Assembly: GCF_050947875.1 (NCBI RefSeq)
Contig: NC_134570.1
Span: forward strand, 244,520,584-244,584,583
DNA: 64,000 bases
Reading direction: 5' to 3'
Source: Dermacentor variabilis
Lineage: Eukaryota > Arthropoda > Arachnida > Ixodida > Ixodidae
Numbering within the stretch: the first letter of the stretch is position 1; each line of letters begins with the position of its first letter. The notes under the pieces are model-generated. The model ran no database searches. It was not told the DNA's origin and saw only the letters and a list, made by a program, of their open reading frames with translations. Position numbers and translations under genes: made by a program. Below, one piece after another: positions 32,984 to 46,142 of the stretch.

Positions 32984-35900
32984 CACGCTCAACAAGTGGT
33001 TTGGCACAAATCCATGCGCGGGTGCTAAAAAGAGCAGTATGGGCGTGCTTAGCACGTCGTTTGGCAGAAATCCACGTGTGCGCTCTGCCAAAAGCAGCAT
33101 GTGCATGCGTAACTTGTGGTTTTGCAGAAAAAAACGTCCGCTTCTACCCAAAGATGCATGTGCATGCTTAAGAAATGGTTTGACACAAATCCATGCTGGG
33201 GTGTAAAAGCAGCGTGGGCGTGCTTAGCACGTCATTTGGCAAAAATCCAAGTGCGCTATCTGCCAAAAGCAGCATGTGCATGCATAACTTGTGGTTTGGA
33301 AGAAAACAACGTCCGCGTCTGCCAAAAGATGCATATGCATGCTTAACAAGTGTTTTGGCACAAATCGATGTGCGGGTGCTAACGAGAGCAGCATGGGCGT
33401 GCTTAGCACGTCGTGTGGCAGAAATCCACGTGTGCGCTCTACCAAAAGCAGCATGTGCATGCATAACTTGTGGTTTTGCAGAAAACAACGTCCGCGTCTA
33501 CCAAAATATGAATGTGCATGCTTAACAAGTGGGTTGGCACAAATCCATGCGCGGGTGCTAAAAAGAGCAGCATGCATGTCGGCAGCATGCAGCAGCTTTG
33601 CATGTCGTTTGGCAGAAATCCACGTGCGCGCTCTGCCAAAAGCAGCATGTGCATGCATAACTTTTGGTTTTGCAGAAAACAACGTCCGCATCTACCAAAA
33701 GATGCATGTGCATGCTTAACAAGTGGTTTTGCACAAAACAACGTCCGCGTCTACCAAAAGATGAATGTGCCTGCTTAAGAAGTGGTTTGGCACAAATCCA
33801 TGCGCGGGTGCTAAAACAGCATGGGCGTGCTTAGCACGTCGTTTGGCAGAAATCCACGTGCGCGCTCTGCCAAAAGCAGCATGTGCATGCATAACTTGTG
33901 GTTTGGCAGAAAACAACGTCCGCGTCTGCCAAAACTTGCATATGCATGCTTAACAAGTGGCTTGGCACAAATCTATGTGCGGGGGCTAAAAATTGCAGCA
34001 TGGGCGTGCTTAGCACGTCGTCTGGCAGAAATCCACGTGCGCACTCTGCCAAAAGCAGCATGTGCGTGCACAACTTGTGGTTTTATAGAAAAGAACGTCC
34101 GCGTCTACCAAAAGATGCATGTAATGCTCAACAAGTGGTTTGGCACAAATCCATGCGCGGGTGCTCAAAAAGACCAGCATGGGCGTGCTTAGCACATCGT
34201 TTGGCAGAAATCCACGTGCGCGCACTGCCAAAAGCAGCATGTGCATGCACAACTTGTGGTTTTGCAGAAAACAACGTCCGCGTCCACCAAAAGATGCATG
34301 TGCATGCTTAACAAGTGGTTTGGCACAAATCTATGCGCGGGTGCTAAAAAGATCAGCATGGGCGTGGTTAGCACGTCGTCTGGCAGAAATCCACGTGCGC
34401 GCTCTGCCAAAAGCAGCATGTGCATGCATAACTTGCGGTTTTGTAGAAAACAACGTCCCCGTCTACCAAAATATGAATGTGCATGCTTAACAAGTAGGTT
34501 GGCACAAATCCATGCGCGGGTGCTAAAAAGAGCAGCATGGGCATGCTTACCACGTCGTTTGGCAGAAATCCACGTGCGCGCTCTGCCAAAAGCAGCATGT
34601 GCTTGCATAACTTGCGGTTTTGCAGAAAACAACGTCCCCGTCTACCAAAAGATGCGTGTGCATGCTTAACAAGTGGTTTTGCACAAAACAACGTCCGCTT
34701 CTACCAAAAGATGAATGTGCCTGCTTAAGAAGTGGTTTGGCACAAATCCATGCGCGGGTGCTAAAACAGCATGGGCGTGCTTAGCACGTCGTTTGGCAGA
34801 AATCCACGTGCGCGCTCTGCCAAAAGCAGCATGTGCATGCATAACTTGTGGTTTGGCAGAAAACAACGTCCGCGTCTGCCAAAACTTGCATATGCATGCT
34901 TAACAAGTGGCTTGGCACAAATCTATGTGCGGGTGCTAAAAAGAGCAGCATGGGCGTGCTTAGCACGTCGTCTGGCAGAAATCCACGTGCGCACTCTGCC
35001 AAAAGCAGCATGTGCGTGCACAACTTGTGGTTATATAGAAAAGAACGTCCGCGTCTACCAAAAGATGCATGTAATGCTCAACAAGTGGTTTGGCACAAAT
35101 CCATGCGCGGGTGCTCAAAAAGACCAGCATGGGCGTGCTTAGCACATCGTTTGGCAGAAATCCACGTGCGCGCACTGCCAAAAGCAGCATGTGCATGCAC
35201 AACTTGTGGTTTTGCAGAAAACAACGTCCCCGTCTACCAAAAGATGCATGTGTATGCTTAACAAGTGGTTTGGCACAAATCCATGCGCGGGTGCTAAAAA
35301 GAGCAATATGGGCGTGCTTAGCACGTCGTTTGGCAGAAATCCAGGTGCGCTCTGCCAAAAGCAGCATGTGCATGCATACCTTATGTTTTTGCAGAAAACA
35401 TCGTCCACGTCTACCAAAACATGCATGTGCATGCTTAACAAGTGGTTTGGCATAAATCCATGCGCGTGTGCTAAAAAGAGCAGCACGGGCGTGCTTAGAA
35501 CGTCGTTTGGTAGAAATCCACGTGCGCGCTTGCCAAAAGCACCATTTGCATGCATATCTTGTGGTTTTGCAGAAAACAACGTCCGCGTCTACCAAAAGAT
35601 GCATGTGCATGCTTAACAAGTTGTTTGGCACAAATCCATGCGCGGGTGCCAAAAAGAGCAGCCTGGGCGTGCTTAGCACGTTGTTTGGTAGAAATCCACG
35701 TACGCGTTCTAACAAAAGCACCATTTGCATGCATATCTTGTGGTTTTGCAGAAACATCGTCCGCGTCTACCAAAAGATGCATGTGCATGTTTAACAAGTG
35801 GTTTGGCACAAATCCATGCGCGGGTGCTAAAAAGTGCAGCATGGGCATGCTTAGAACGTCGTTTTGTAGAAATCCACGTGCGCGTTCTGCCAAAAGCACC

Positions 35901-36389
35901 ATTTGTATGCATATCTTGTGGTTTTGCAGAAAACAACGTCCGCGTCTACCAAAAGATGCATGTGCATGCTTAACAAGTGGTTTGGCACAAATCCATGCGC
36001 GGGTGCTAAAAAGAGCAGCATGGGCGTGCTTAGCACGTTGTTTGGTAGAAATCCACGTGCGCGTTCTGCCAAAAGCACCATTTGCATGCATATCTTGTGG
36101 TTTTGCAGAAAGCAACGTCATCGTCTACCAAAAGATGCATGTGCATGCTTAAGAAGTGGTTTGGCACAAATCCATGCGCGGGTGCTAAAAAGAGCAGCAT
36201 GGGCGTGCTTAGCACGTCGTTTGGTAGAAATCCACGTGCACTTTCTGCCAAAAGCACCATTTGCATGCATATCTTGTGGTTTTGCAGAAAACAACGTCCG
36301 CGTCTATCAAAAGCTGCATGTGCATGCTTAACAAGTGGTTTGGCACAAATCCATGCGCAGGTGCTAAAAATAGCAGCATGGGTGGCTTA

Positions 36390-39300
36390 GCACGTCGTTT
36401 GGTAGAAATCCACGTGCGCGCTTGCCAAAAGCACCATTTGCATGCATATCTTGTGGTTTTGCAGAAAACAACGTCCGCGTCTACCAAAAGATGCATGTGC
36501 ATGCTTAGCAAGTTGTTTGGCACAAATCCATGCGCGGGTGCCAAAAAGAGCAGTCTGGGCGTGCTTAGCACGTTGTTTGGTAGAAATCCACGTACGCGTT
36601 CTAACAAAAGCACCATTTGCATGCATATCTTGTGGTTTTGCAGAAACATAGTCCGCGTCTACCAAAAGATGCATGTGCATGCTTAACAAGTGGTTTGGCA
36701 CAAATCCATGCGCGGGTGCTAAAAAGAGCAGCATGGGCGTGCTTAGCACGTCGTTTTGTGGAAATCCAAGTGCGCGTTCTGCCAAAAGCACCATTTGTAT
36801 GCATATCTTGTGGTTTTGCAGAAAAGAACGTCCGCGTCTACCAAAAGATGCATGTGCATGCTTAACAAGTGGTTTGGCACAAATGCATGTGCGGGTGCTA
36901 AAAAGAGCAGCATGGGCAAGCTTAGCACGTCGTTTGGTAGAAATCCACGTGCGCGCTCTGCCAAAAGCACCATTTGCATGCATACCTTATGTTTTTGCAG
37001 AAAACAACGTCCACGTCTACCAAAACATGCATGTGCATGCTTAACAAGTGGTTTGGCATAAATCCATGCGCGTGTGCGAAAAAGAGCAGCACGGGCGTGC
37101 TTAGAACGTCGTTTGGTAGAAATCCACGTGCGCGCTTGCCAAAAGCACCATTTGCATGCATATCTTGTGGTTTTGCAGAAAACAACGTCCGCGTCTACCA
37201 AAAGATGCATGTGCATGCTTAACAAGTTGTTTGGCACAAATCCATGCGCGGGTGCCAAAAAGAGCAGTCTGGGCGTGCTTAGCACGTTGTTTGGTAGAAA
37301 TCCACGTACGCGTTCTAACAAAAGCACCATTTGCATGCATATCTTGTGGTTTTGCAGAAACATCGTCCGCGTCTACCAAAAGATGCATGTGCATGCTTAA
37401 CAAGTGGTTTGGCACAAATCCATGCGCGGGTGCTAAAAAGAGCAGCATGGGCGTGCTTAGCACGTCGTTTTGTGGAAATCCACGTGCGCGTTCTGCCAAA
37501 AGCACCATTTGTATGCATATCTTGTGGTTTTGCAGAAAAGAACGTCCGCGTCTACCAAAAGATGCATGTGCATGCTTAACAAGTGGTTTGGCACAAATCC
37601 ATGCGCGGGTGCTCAAAAGAGCAGCATGGGCAAGCTTAGCACGTCGTTTGGTAGAAATCCACGTGCGCGCTCTGCCAAAAGCACCATTTGCATGCATACC
37701 TTATGTTTTTGCAGAAAACAACGTCCACGTCTACCAAAACATGCATGTGCATGCTTAACAAGTGGTTTGGCATAAATCCATGCGCGTGTGCTAAAAAGAG
37801 CAGCACGGGCGTGCTTAGAACGTCGTTTGGTAGAAATCCACGTGCGCGCTTGCCAAAAGCACCATTTGCATGCATATCTTGTGGTTTTGCAGAAAACAAC
37901 GTTCGGGTCTACCAAAAGATGCATGTGCATGCTTAACAAGTGGTTTGGCACAAATCCATGCGCGGGTACTAAAAAGAGCAGCATGGGCGTACTTAGCATG
38001 TCGTTTGGTAGATATCCACGTGCGCGTTCTGCCAAAAGCACCATTTGCATGCATATCTTGTGGTTTTGCAGAAAGCAACGTCATCGTCTACCAAAAGATG
38101 CATGTGCATGCTTAAGGAGTGGTTTGGCACAAATCCATGCGCGGGTGCTAAAAAGAGCAGCATGGGCAAGCTTAGCACGTCGTTTGGTAGAAATCCACGT
38201 GCGCGCTCTGCCAAAAGCACCATTTGCATGTATACCTTATGTTTTTGCAGAAAACATCGTCCACATCTACCAAAACATGCATGTGCATGCTTAACAAGTG
38301 GTTTGGCATAAATCCATGCGCGTGTGCTAAAAAGAGCAGCACGGGCGTGCTTAGAACGTCGTTTGGTAGAAATCCACGTGCGCGCTTGCCAAAAGCACCA
38401 TTTGCATGCATATCTTGTGGTTTTGCAGAAAACAACGTCCGCGTCTACCAAAAGATGCATGTGCATGCTTAACAAGTTGTTTGGCACAAATCCATGCGCG
38501 GGTGCCAAAAAGAGCAGTCTGGGCGTGCTTAGCACGTTGTTTGGTAGAAATCCACGTACGCGTTCTAACAAAAGCACCATTTGCATGCATATCTTGTGGT
38601 TTTGCAGAAACATAGTCCGCGTCTACCAAAAGATGCATGTGCATGCTTAACAAGTGGTTTGGCACAAATCCATGCGCGGGTGCTAAAAAGAGCAGCATGG
38701 GCATGCTTAGCACGTCGTTTTGTGGAAATCCAAGTGCGCGTTCTGCCAAAAGCACCATTTGTATGCATATCTTGTGGTTTTGCAGAAAAGAACGTCCGCG
38801 TCTACCAAAAGATGCATGTGCATGCTTAACAAGTGGTTTGGCACAAATGCATGTGCGGGTGCTAAAAAGAGCAGCATGGGCAAGCTTAGCACGTCGTTTG
38901 GTAGAAATCCACGTGCGCGCTCTGCCAAAAGCACCATTTGCATACATACCTTATGTTTTTGCAGAAAACAACGTCCACGTCTACCAAAACATGCATGTGC
39001 ATGCTTAACAAGTGGTTTGGCATAAATCCATGCGCGTGTGCGAAAAAGAGCAGCACGGGCGTGCTTAGAACGCCGTTTGGTAGAAATCCACGTGCGCGCT
39101 TGCCAAAAGCACCATTTGCATGCATATCTTGTGGTTTTGCAGAAAACAACGTCCGCGTCTACCAAAAGATGCATGTGCATGCTTAACAAGTTGTTTGGCA
39201 CAAATCCATGCGCGGGTGCCAAAAAGAGCAGTCTGGGCGTGCTTAGCACGTTGTTTGGTAGAAATCCACGTACGCGTTCTAACAAAAGCACCATTTGCAT

Positions 39301-40320
39301 GCATATCTTGTGGTTTTGCAGAAACATCGTCCGCGTCTACCAAAAGATGCATGTGCATGCTTAACAAGTGGTTTGGCACAAATCCATGCGCGGGTGCTAA
39401 AAAGAGCAGCATGGGCGTGCTTAGCACGTCGTTTTGTGGAAATCCACGTGCGCGTTCTGCCAAAAGCACCATTTGTATGCATATCTTGTGGTTTTGCAGA
39501 AAAGAACGTCCGCGTCTACCAAAAGATGCATGTGCATGCTTAACAAGTGGTTTGGCACAAATCCATGCGCGGGTGCTAAAAAGAGCAGCATGGGCAAGCT
39601 TAGCACGTCGTTTGGTAGAAATCCACGCGCGCGCTCTGCCAAAAGCACCATTTGCATGCATACCTTATGTTTTTGCAGAAAACAACGTCCACGTCTACCA
39701 AAACATGCATGTGCATGCTTAACAAGTGGTTTGGCATAAATCCATGCGCGTGTGCTAAAAAGAGCAGCACGGGCGTGCTTAGAACGTCGTTTGGTAGAAA
39801 TCCACGTGCGCGCTTGCCAAAAGCGCCATTTGCATGCATATCTTGTGGTTTTGCAGAAAACAACGTTCGCGTCTACCAAAAGATGCATGTGCATGCTTAA
39901 CAAGTGGTTTGGCACAAATCCATGCGCGGGTACTAAAAAGAGCAGCATGGGCGTACTTAGCTTGTCGTTTGGTAGATATCCACGTGCGCGTTCTGCCAAA
40001 AGCACCATTTGCATGCATATCTTGTGGTTTTGCAGAAAGCAACGTCATCGTCTACCAAAAGATGCATGTGCATGCTTAAGAAGTGGTTTGGCACAAATCC
40101 ATGCGCGGGTGCTAAAAAGAGCAGCATGGGCAAGCTTAGCACGTCGTTTGGTAGAAATCCACGTGCGCGCTCTGCCAAAAGCACCATTTGCATGCATACC
40201 TTATGTTTTTGCAGAAAACATCGTCCACGTCTACCAAAACATGCATGTGCATGCTTAACAAGTGGTTTGGCATAAATCCATGCGCGTGTGCTAAAAAGAG
40301 CAGCACGGGCGTGCTTAGAA
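36390..40320 (+). repeat. Higher-order repeat: two copies of 1964 bp (4+4+3 monomers)
   Basis: The two-base-deletion marker CTTGCC falls at 36421, 37135, 37849 and 38385, and then again with the same spacings of 714, 714 and 536 bp. Each 1964-bp unit is therefore two 4-monomer units plus one 3-monomer unit. The region around 35850-37100 also recurs about 4999 bp downstream (40850-42100). Confidence 0.8.
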
Positions 40321-43300
40321 CGTCGTTTGGTAGAAATCCACGTGCGCGCTTGCCAAAAGCACCATTTGCATGCATATCTTGTGGTTTTGCAGAAAACAAC
40401 GTCCGCGTCTACCAAAAGATGCGTGTGCATGCTTAACAAGTTGTTTGGCACAAATCCATGCGCGGGTGCCAAAAAGAGCAGCCTGGGCGTGCTTAGCACG
40501 TTGTTTGGTAGAAATCCACGTACGCGTTCTAACAAAAGCACCATTTGCATGCATATCTTGTGGTTTTGCGGAAACATCGTCCGCGTCTACCAAAAGATGC
40601 ATGTGCATGTTTAACAAGTGGTTTGGCACAAATCCATGCGCGCGTGCTAAAAAGTGCAGCATGGGCATGCTTAGAACGTCGTTTTGTAGAAATCCACGTG
40701 CGCGTTCTACCAAAAGCACCATTTGTATGCATATCTTGTGGTTTTGCAGAAAAGAACGTCCGCGTCTAGAAAAAGATGCATGTGCATGTTTAACAAGTGG
40801 TTTGGCACAAATCCATGCGCGGGTGCTAAAAAGTGCAGCATAGGCGTGCTTAGCACGTCGTTTGGTAGAAATCCACGTGCGCGTTCTGCCAAAAGCACCA
40901 TTTGTATGCATATCTTGTGGTTTTGCAGAAAACAACGTCCGCGTCTACCAAAAGATGCATGTGCATGCTTAACAAGTGGTTTGGCACAAATCCATGCGCG
41001 GGTGCTAAAAAGAGCAGCATGGGCGTGCTTAGCACGTTGTTTGGTAGAAATCCACGTGCGCGTTCTGCCAAAAGCACCATTTGCATGCATATCTTGTGGT
41101 TTTGCAGAAAGCAACGTCATCGTCTACCAAAAGATGCATGTGCATGCTTAAGAAGTGGTTTGGCACAAATCCATGCGCGGGTGCTAAAAAGAGCAGCATG
41201 GGCGTGCTTAGCACGTCGTTTGGTAGAAATCCACGTGCACTTTCTGCCAAAAGCACCATTTGCATGCATATCTTGTGGTTTTGCAGAAAACAACGTCCGC
41301 GTCTATCAAAAGCTGCATGTGCATGCTTAACAAGTGGTTTGGCACAAATCCATGCGCAGGTGCTAAAAATAGCAGCATGGGTGGCTTAGCACGTCGTTTG
41401 GTAGAAATCCACGTGCGCGCTTGCCAAAAGCACCATTTGCATGCATATCTTGTGGTTTTGCAGAAAACAACGTCCGCGTCTACCAAAAGATGCATGTGCA
41501 TGCTTAGCAAGTTGTTTGGCACAAATCCATGCGCGGGTGCCAAAAAGAGCAGTCTGGGCGTGCTTAGCACGTTGTTTGGTAGAAATCCACGTACGCGTTC
41601 TAACAAAAGCACCATTTGCATGCATATCTTGTGGTTTTGCAGAAACATAGTCCGCGTCTACCAAAAGATGCATGTGCATGCTTAACAAGTCGTTTGGCAC
41701 AAATCCATGCGCGGGTGCTAAAAAGAGCAGCATGGGCGTGCTTAGCACGTCGTTTTGTGGAAATCCAAGTGCGCGTTCTGCCAAAAGCACCATTTGTATG
41801 CATATCTTGTGGTTTTGCAGAAAAGAACGTCCGCGTCTACCAAAAGATGCATGTGCACGCTTAACAAGTGGTTTGGCACAAATGCATGTGCGGGTGCTAA
41901 AAAGAGCAGCATGGGCAAGCTTAGCACGTCGTTTGGTAGAAATCCACGTGCGCGCTCTGCCAAAAGCACCATTTGCATGCATACCGTATGTTTTTGCAGA
42001 AAACAACGTCCACGTCTACCAAAACATGCATGTGCATGCTTAACAAGTGGCTTGGCATAAATCCATGCGCGTGTGCGAAAAAGAGCAGCACGGGCGTGCT
42101 TAGAACGTCGTTTGGTAGAAATCCACGTGCGCGCTTGCCAAAAGCACCATTTGCATGCATATCTTGTGGTTTTGCAGAAAACAACGTCCGCGTCTACCAA
42201 AAGATGCATGTGCATGCTTAACAAGTTGTTTGGCACAAATCCATGTGCGGGTGCCAAAAAGAGCAGCCTGGGCGTGCTTAGCACGTTGTTTGGTAGAAAT
42301 CCACATACGCGTTCTAACAAAAGCACCATTTGCATGTATATCTTGTGGTTTTGCAGAAACATCGTCCGCGTCTACCAAAAGATGCATGTGCATGCTTAAC
42401 AAGTGGTTTGGCACAAATCCATGCGCGGGTGCTAAAAAGAGCAGCATGGGCGTGCTTAGCACGTCGTTTTGTGGAAATCCACGTGTGCGTTCTGCCAAAA
42501 GCACCATTTGTATGCATATCTTGTGGTTTTGCAGAAAACAACGTTCGCGTCTACCAAAAGATGCATGTGCATGCTTAACAAGTGGTTTGGCACAAATCCA
42601 TGCGCGGGTACTAAAAAGAGCAGCATGGGCGTACTTAGCATGTCGTTTGGTAGATATCCACGAGCGCGTTCTGCCAAAAGCACCATTTGCATGCATATCT
42701 TGTGGTTTTGCAGAAAGCAACGTCATCGTCTACCAAAAGATGCATGTGCATGCTTAAGAAGTGGTTTGGCACAAATCCATGCGCGGGTGCTAAAAAGAGC
42801 AGCATGGGCAAGCTTAGCACGTCGTTTGGTAGAAATCCACGTGCGCGCTCTGCCAAAAGCACCATTTGCATGCATACCTTATGTTTTTGCAGAAAACATC
42901 GTCCACGTCTACCAAAACATGCATGTGCATGCTTAACAAGTGGTTTGGCATAAATCCATGCGCGTGTGCTAAAAAGAGCAGCACGGGCGTGCTTAGAACG
43001 TCGTTTGGTAGAAATCCACGTGCGCGCTTGCCAAAAGCACCATTTGCATGCATATCTTGTGGTTTTGCAGAAAACAACGTCCGCGTCTACCAAAAGATGC
43101 ATGTGCATGCTTAACAAGTTGTTTGGCACAAATCCATGCGCGGGTGCCAAAAAGAGCAGCCTGGGCGTGCTTAGCACGTTGTTTGGTAGAAATCCACGTA
43201 CGCGTTCTAACAAAAGCACCATTTGCATGCATATCTTGTGGTTTTGCAGAAACATCGCCCGCGTCTACCAAAAGATGCATGTGCATGCTTAACAAGTGGT

Positions 43301-46142
43301 TTGGCACAAATTCATGCGCGGGTGCTAAAAAGAGCAGCATGGGCGTGCTTAGCACGTCGTGTTGTGGAAATCCACGCGCGCGTTCTGCCAAAAGCACCAT
43401 TTGTATGCATATCTTGTGGTTTTGCAGAAAAGAACGTCCGCGTCTACCAAAAGATGCATGTGCATGCTTAACAAGTGGTTTGGCACAAATCCATGCGCGG
43501 GTGCTAAAAAGAGCAGCATGGGCGTGCTTAGCACGTCGTTTGGTAGAAATCCACGTGCGCGTTCTGCCAAAAGCACCATTTGCATGCATATCTTGTGGTT
43601 TTCCAGAAAACAACGTCCGCGTCTACCAAAAGATGCATGTGCATGCTTAACAAGTGGTTTGGCACAAATCTATGTGCGGGTGCTAAAAAGAGCAGCATGG
43701 GCGTGCTTAGCATGTTGTTTGGTAGAAATACACGTGCGCGTTCTGCCAAAAGCACGATTTGCATGCATATCTTGTGGTTTTGCAGAAAACAACGTCCGCG
43801 TCTACGAAAAGATGCATGTGCATGCTTAACAAGTGGTTTGGTACAGATCCATGCGCGGGTGCTAAAAAGAGCAGCATGGGCGTGCTTAGCACGTCGTTTG
43901 GTAGAAATCCACGTGCGCGTTCTGCGAAAAGCACCATTTGTATGTATATCTTGTGGTTTTGCAGAAAACAACGTTCGCGTCTACCAAAAGATGCATGTGC
44001 ATGCTTAACAAGTGGTTTGGCACAAATCCATGCGCGGGTACTAAAAAGAGCAGCATGGGCGTACTTAGCATGTCGTTTGGTAGATATCCACATGCGCGTT
44101 CTGCCAAAAGCACCATTTCCATGCATATCTTGTGGTTTTGCAGAAAACAACGTCCGCATCTACCAAAAGATGCATGTGCATGCTTAACAAGTGGTTTGGC
44201 ACAAATCCATGCGCGGGTACTAAAAAGAGCAGCATGGGCATGCTTAGAACGTCGTTTTGTAGAAATCCACGTGCGCGTTCTGCCAAAAGCACCATTTGTA
44301 TGCATATCTTGTGGTTTTGCAGAAAAGAACGTCCGCGTCTAGAAAAAGATGCATGTGCATGTTTAACAAGTGGTTTGGCACAAATCCATGCGCGGGTGCT
44401 AAAAAGTGCAGCATGGGCGTGTTTAGCACGTCGTTTGGTAGAAATCCACGTGCGCGTTCTGCCAAAAGCACCATTTGTATGCATATCTTGTGGTTTTGCA
44501 GAAAACAACGTCCGCGTCTACCAAAAGATGCATGTGCATGCTTAACAAGTGGTTTGGCACAAATCCATGCGCGGGTGCTAAAAAGAGCAGTATGGGCGTG
44601 CTTAGCACGTTGTTTGGTAGAAATCCACGTGCGCGTTCTGCCAAAAGCACCATTTGCATGCATATCTTGTGGTTTTGCAGAAAGCAACGTCATCGTCTAC
44701 CAAAAGATGCATGTGCATGCTTAAGAAGTGGTTTGGCACAAATCCATGCGCGGGTGCTAAAAAGAGCAGCATGGGCAAGCTTGGCACGTCGTTTGGTAGA
44801 AATCCACGTGCGCGCTCTGCCAAAAGCACCATTTGCATGCATACCTTATGTTTTTGCAGAAAACATCGTCCACGTCTACCAAAACATGCATGTGCATGCT
44901 TAACAAGTGGTTTGGCATAAATCCATGCGCGTGTGCTAAAAAGAGCAGCACGGGCGTGCTTAGAACGTCGTTTGGTAGAAATCCACGTGCGCGCTTGCCA
45001 AAAGCACCATTTGCATGCATATCTTGTGGTTTTGCAGAAAACAACGTCCGCGTCTACCAAAAGATGCATGTGCATGCTTAACAAGTTGTTTGGCACAAAT
45101 CCATGCGCGGGTGCCAAAAAGAGCAGCCTGGGCGTGCTTAGCACGTTGTTTGGTAGAAATCCACGTACGCGTTCTAACAAAAGCACCATTTGCATGCATA
45201 TCTTGTGGTTTTGCAGAAACATCGTCCGCGTCTACCAAAAGATGCATGTGCATGTTTAACAAGTGGTTTGGCACAAATCCATGCGCGGGTGCTAAAAAGT
45301 GCAGCATGGGCATGCTTAGAACGTCGTTTTGTAGAAATCCACGTGCGCGTTCTACCAAAAGCACCATTTGTATGCATATCTTGTGGTTTTGCAGAAAAGA
45401 ACGTCCGCGTCTAGAAAAAGATGCATGTGCATGTTTAACAAGTGGTTTGGCACAAATCCATGCGCGGGTGCTAAAAAGTGCGGCATGGGCGTGCTTAGCA
45501 CGTCGTTTGGTAGAAATCCACGTGCGCGTTCTGCCAAAAGCACCATTTGTATGCATATCTTGTGGTTTTGCAGAAAACAACGTCCGCGTCTACCAAAAGA
45601 TGCATGTGCATGCTTAACAAGTGGTTTGGCACAAATCCATGCGCGGGTGCTAAAAAGAGCAGCATGGGCGTGCTTAGCACCTTGTTTGGTAGAAATCCAC
45701 GTGCGCGTTCTGCCAAAAGCACCATTTTCATGCATATCTTGTGGTTTTGCAGAAAGCAACGTCATCGTCTACCAAAAGATGCATGTGCATGCTTAAGAAG
45801 TGGTTTGGCACAAATCCATGCGCGGGTGCTAAAAAGAGCAGCATGGGCGTGCTTAGCACGTCGTTTGGTAGAAATCCACGTGCACTTTCTGCCAAAAGCA
45901 CCATTTGCATGCATATCTTGTGGTTTTGCAGAAAACAACGTCCGCGTCTATCAAAAGCTGCATGTGCATGCTTAACAAGTGGTTTGGCACAAATCCATGC
46001 GCAGGTTCTAAAAATAGCAGCATGGGCGGCTTAGCACGTCGTTTGGTAGAAATCCACGTGCGCGCTTGCCAAAAGCACCATTTGCATGCATATCTTGTGG
46101 TTTTGCAGAAAACAACGTCCGCGTCTACCAAAAGATGCATGT

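Larger units (their letters stand above)
16837..35380 (+). repeat. Satellite subfamily A block (left)
   Basis: Monomers here carry GTTTGGCAGAAATCC in the third subunit and AGCAGCATGTGCATGCATAAC in the first. Several variants recur: ones with TTGCACAAATCAGTGCGCAGG, ones with the GTGGGAAGAACAGCAGCATAGG replacement, and ones with TATAGAAAAGAACG. They appear in ordered strings, showing that segments were copied as multi-monomer units. Confidence 0.85.
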
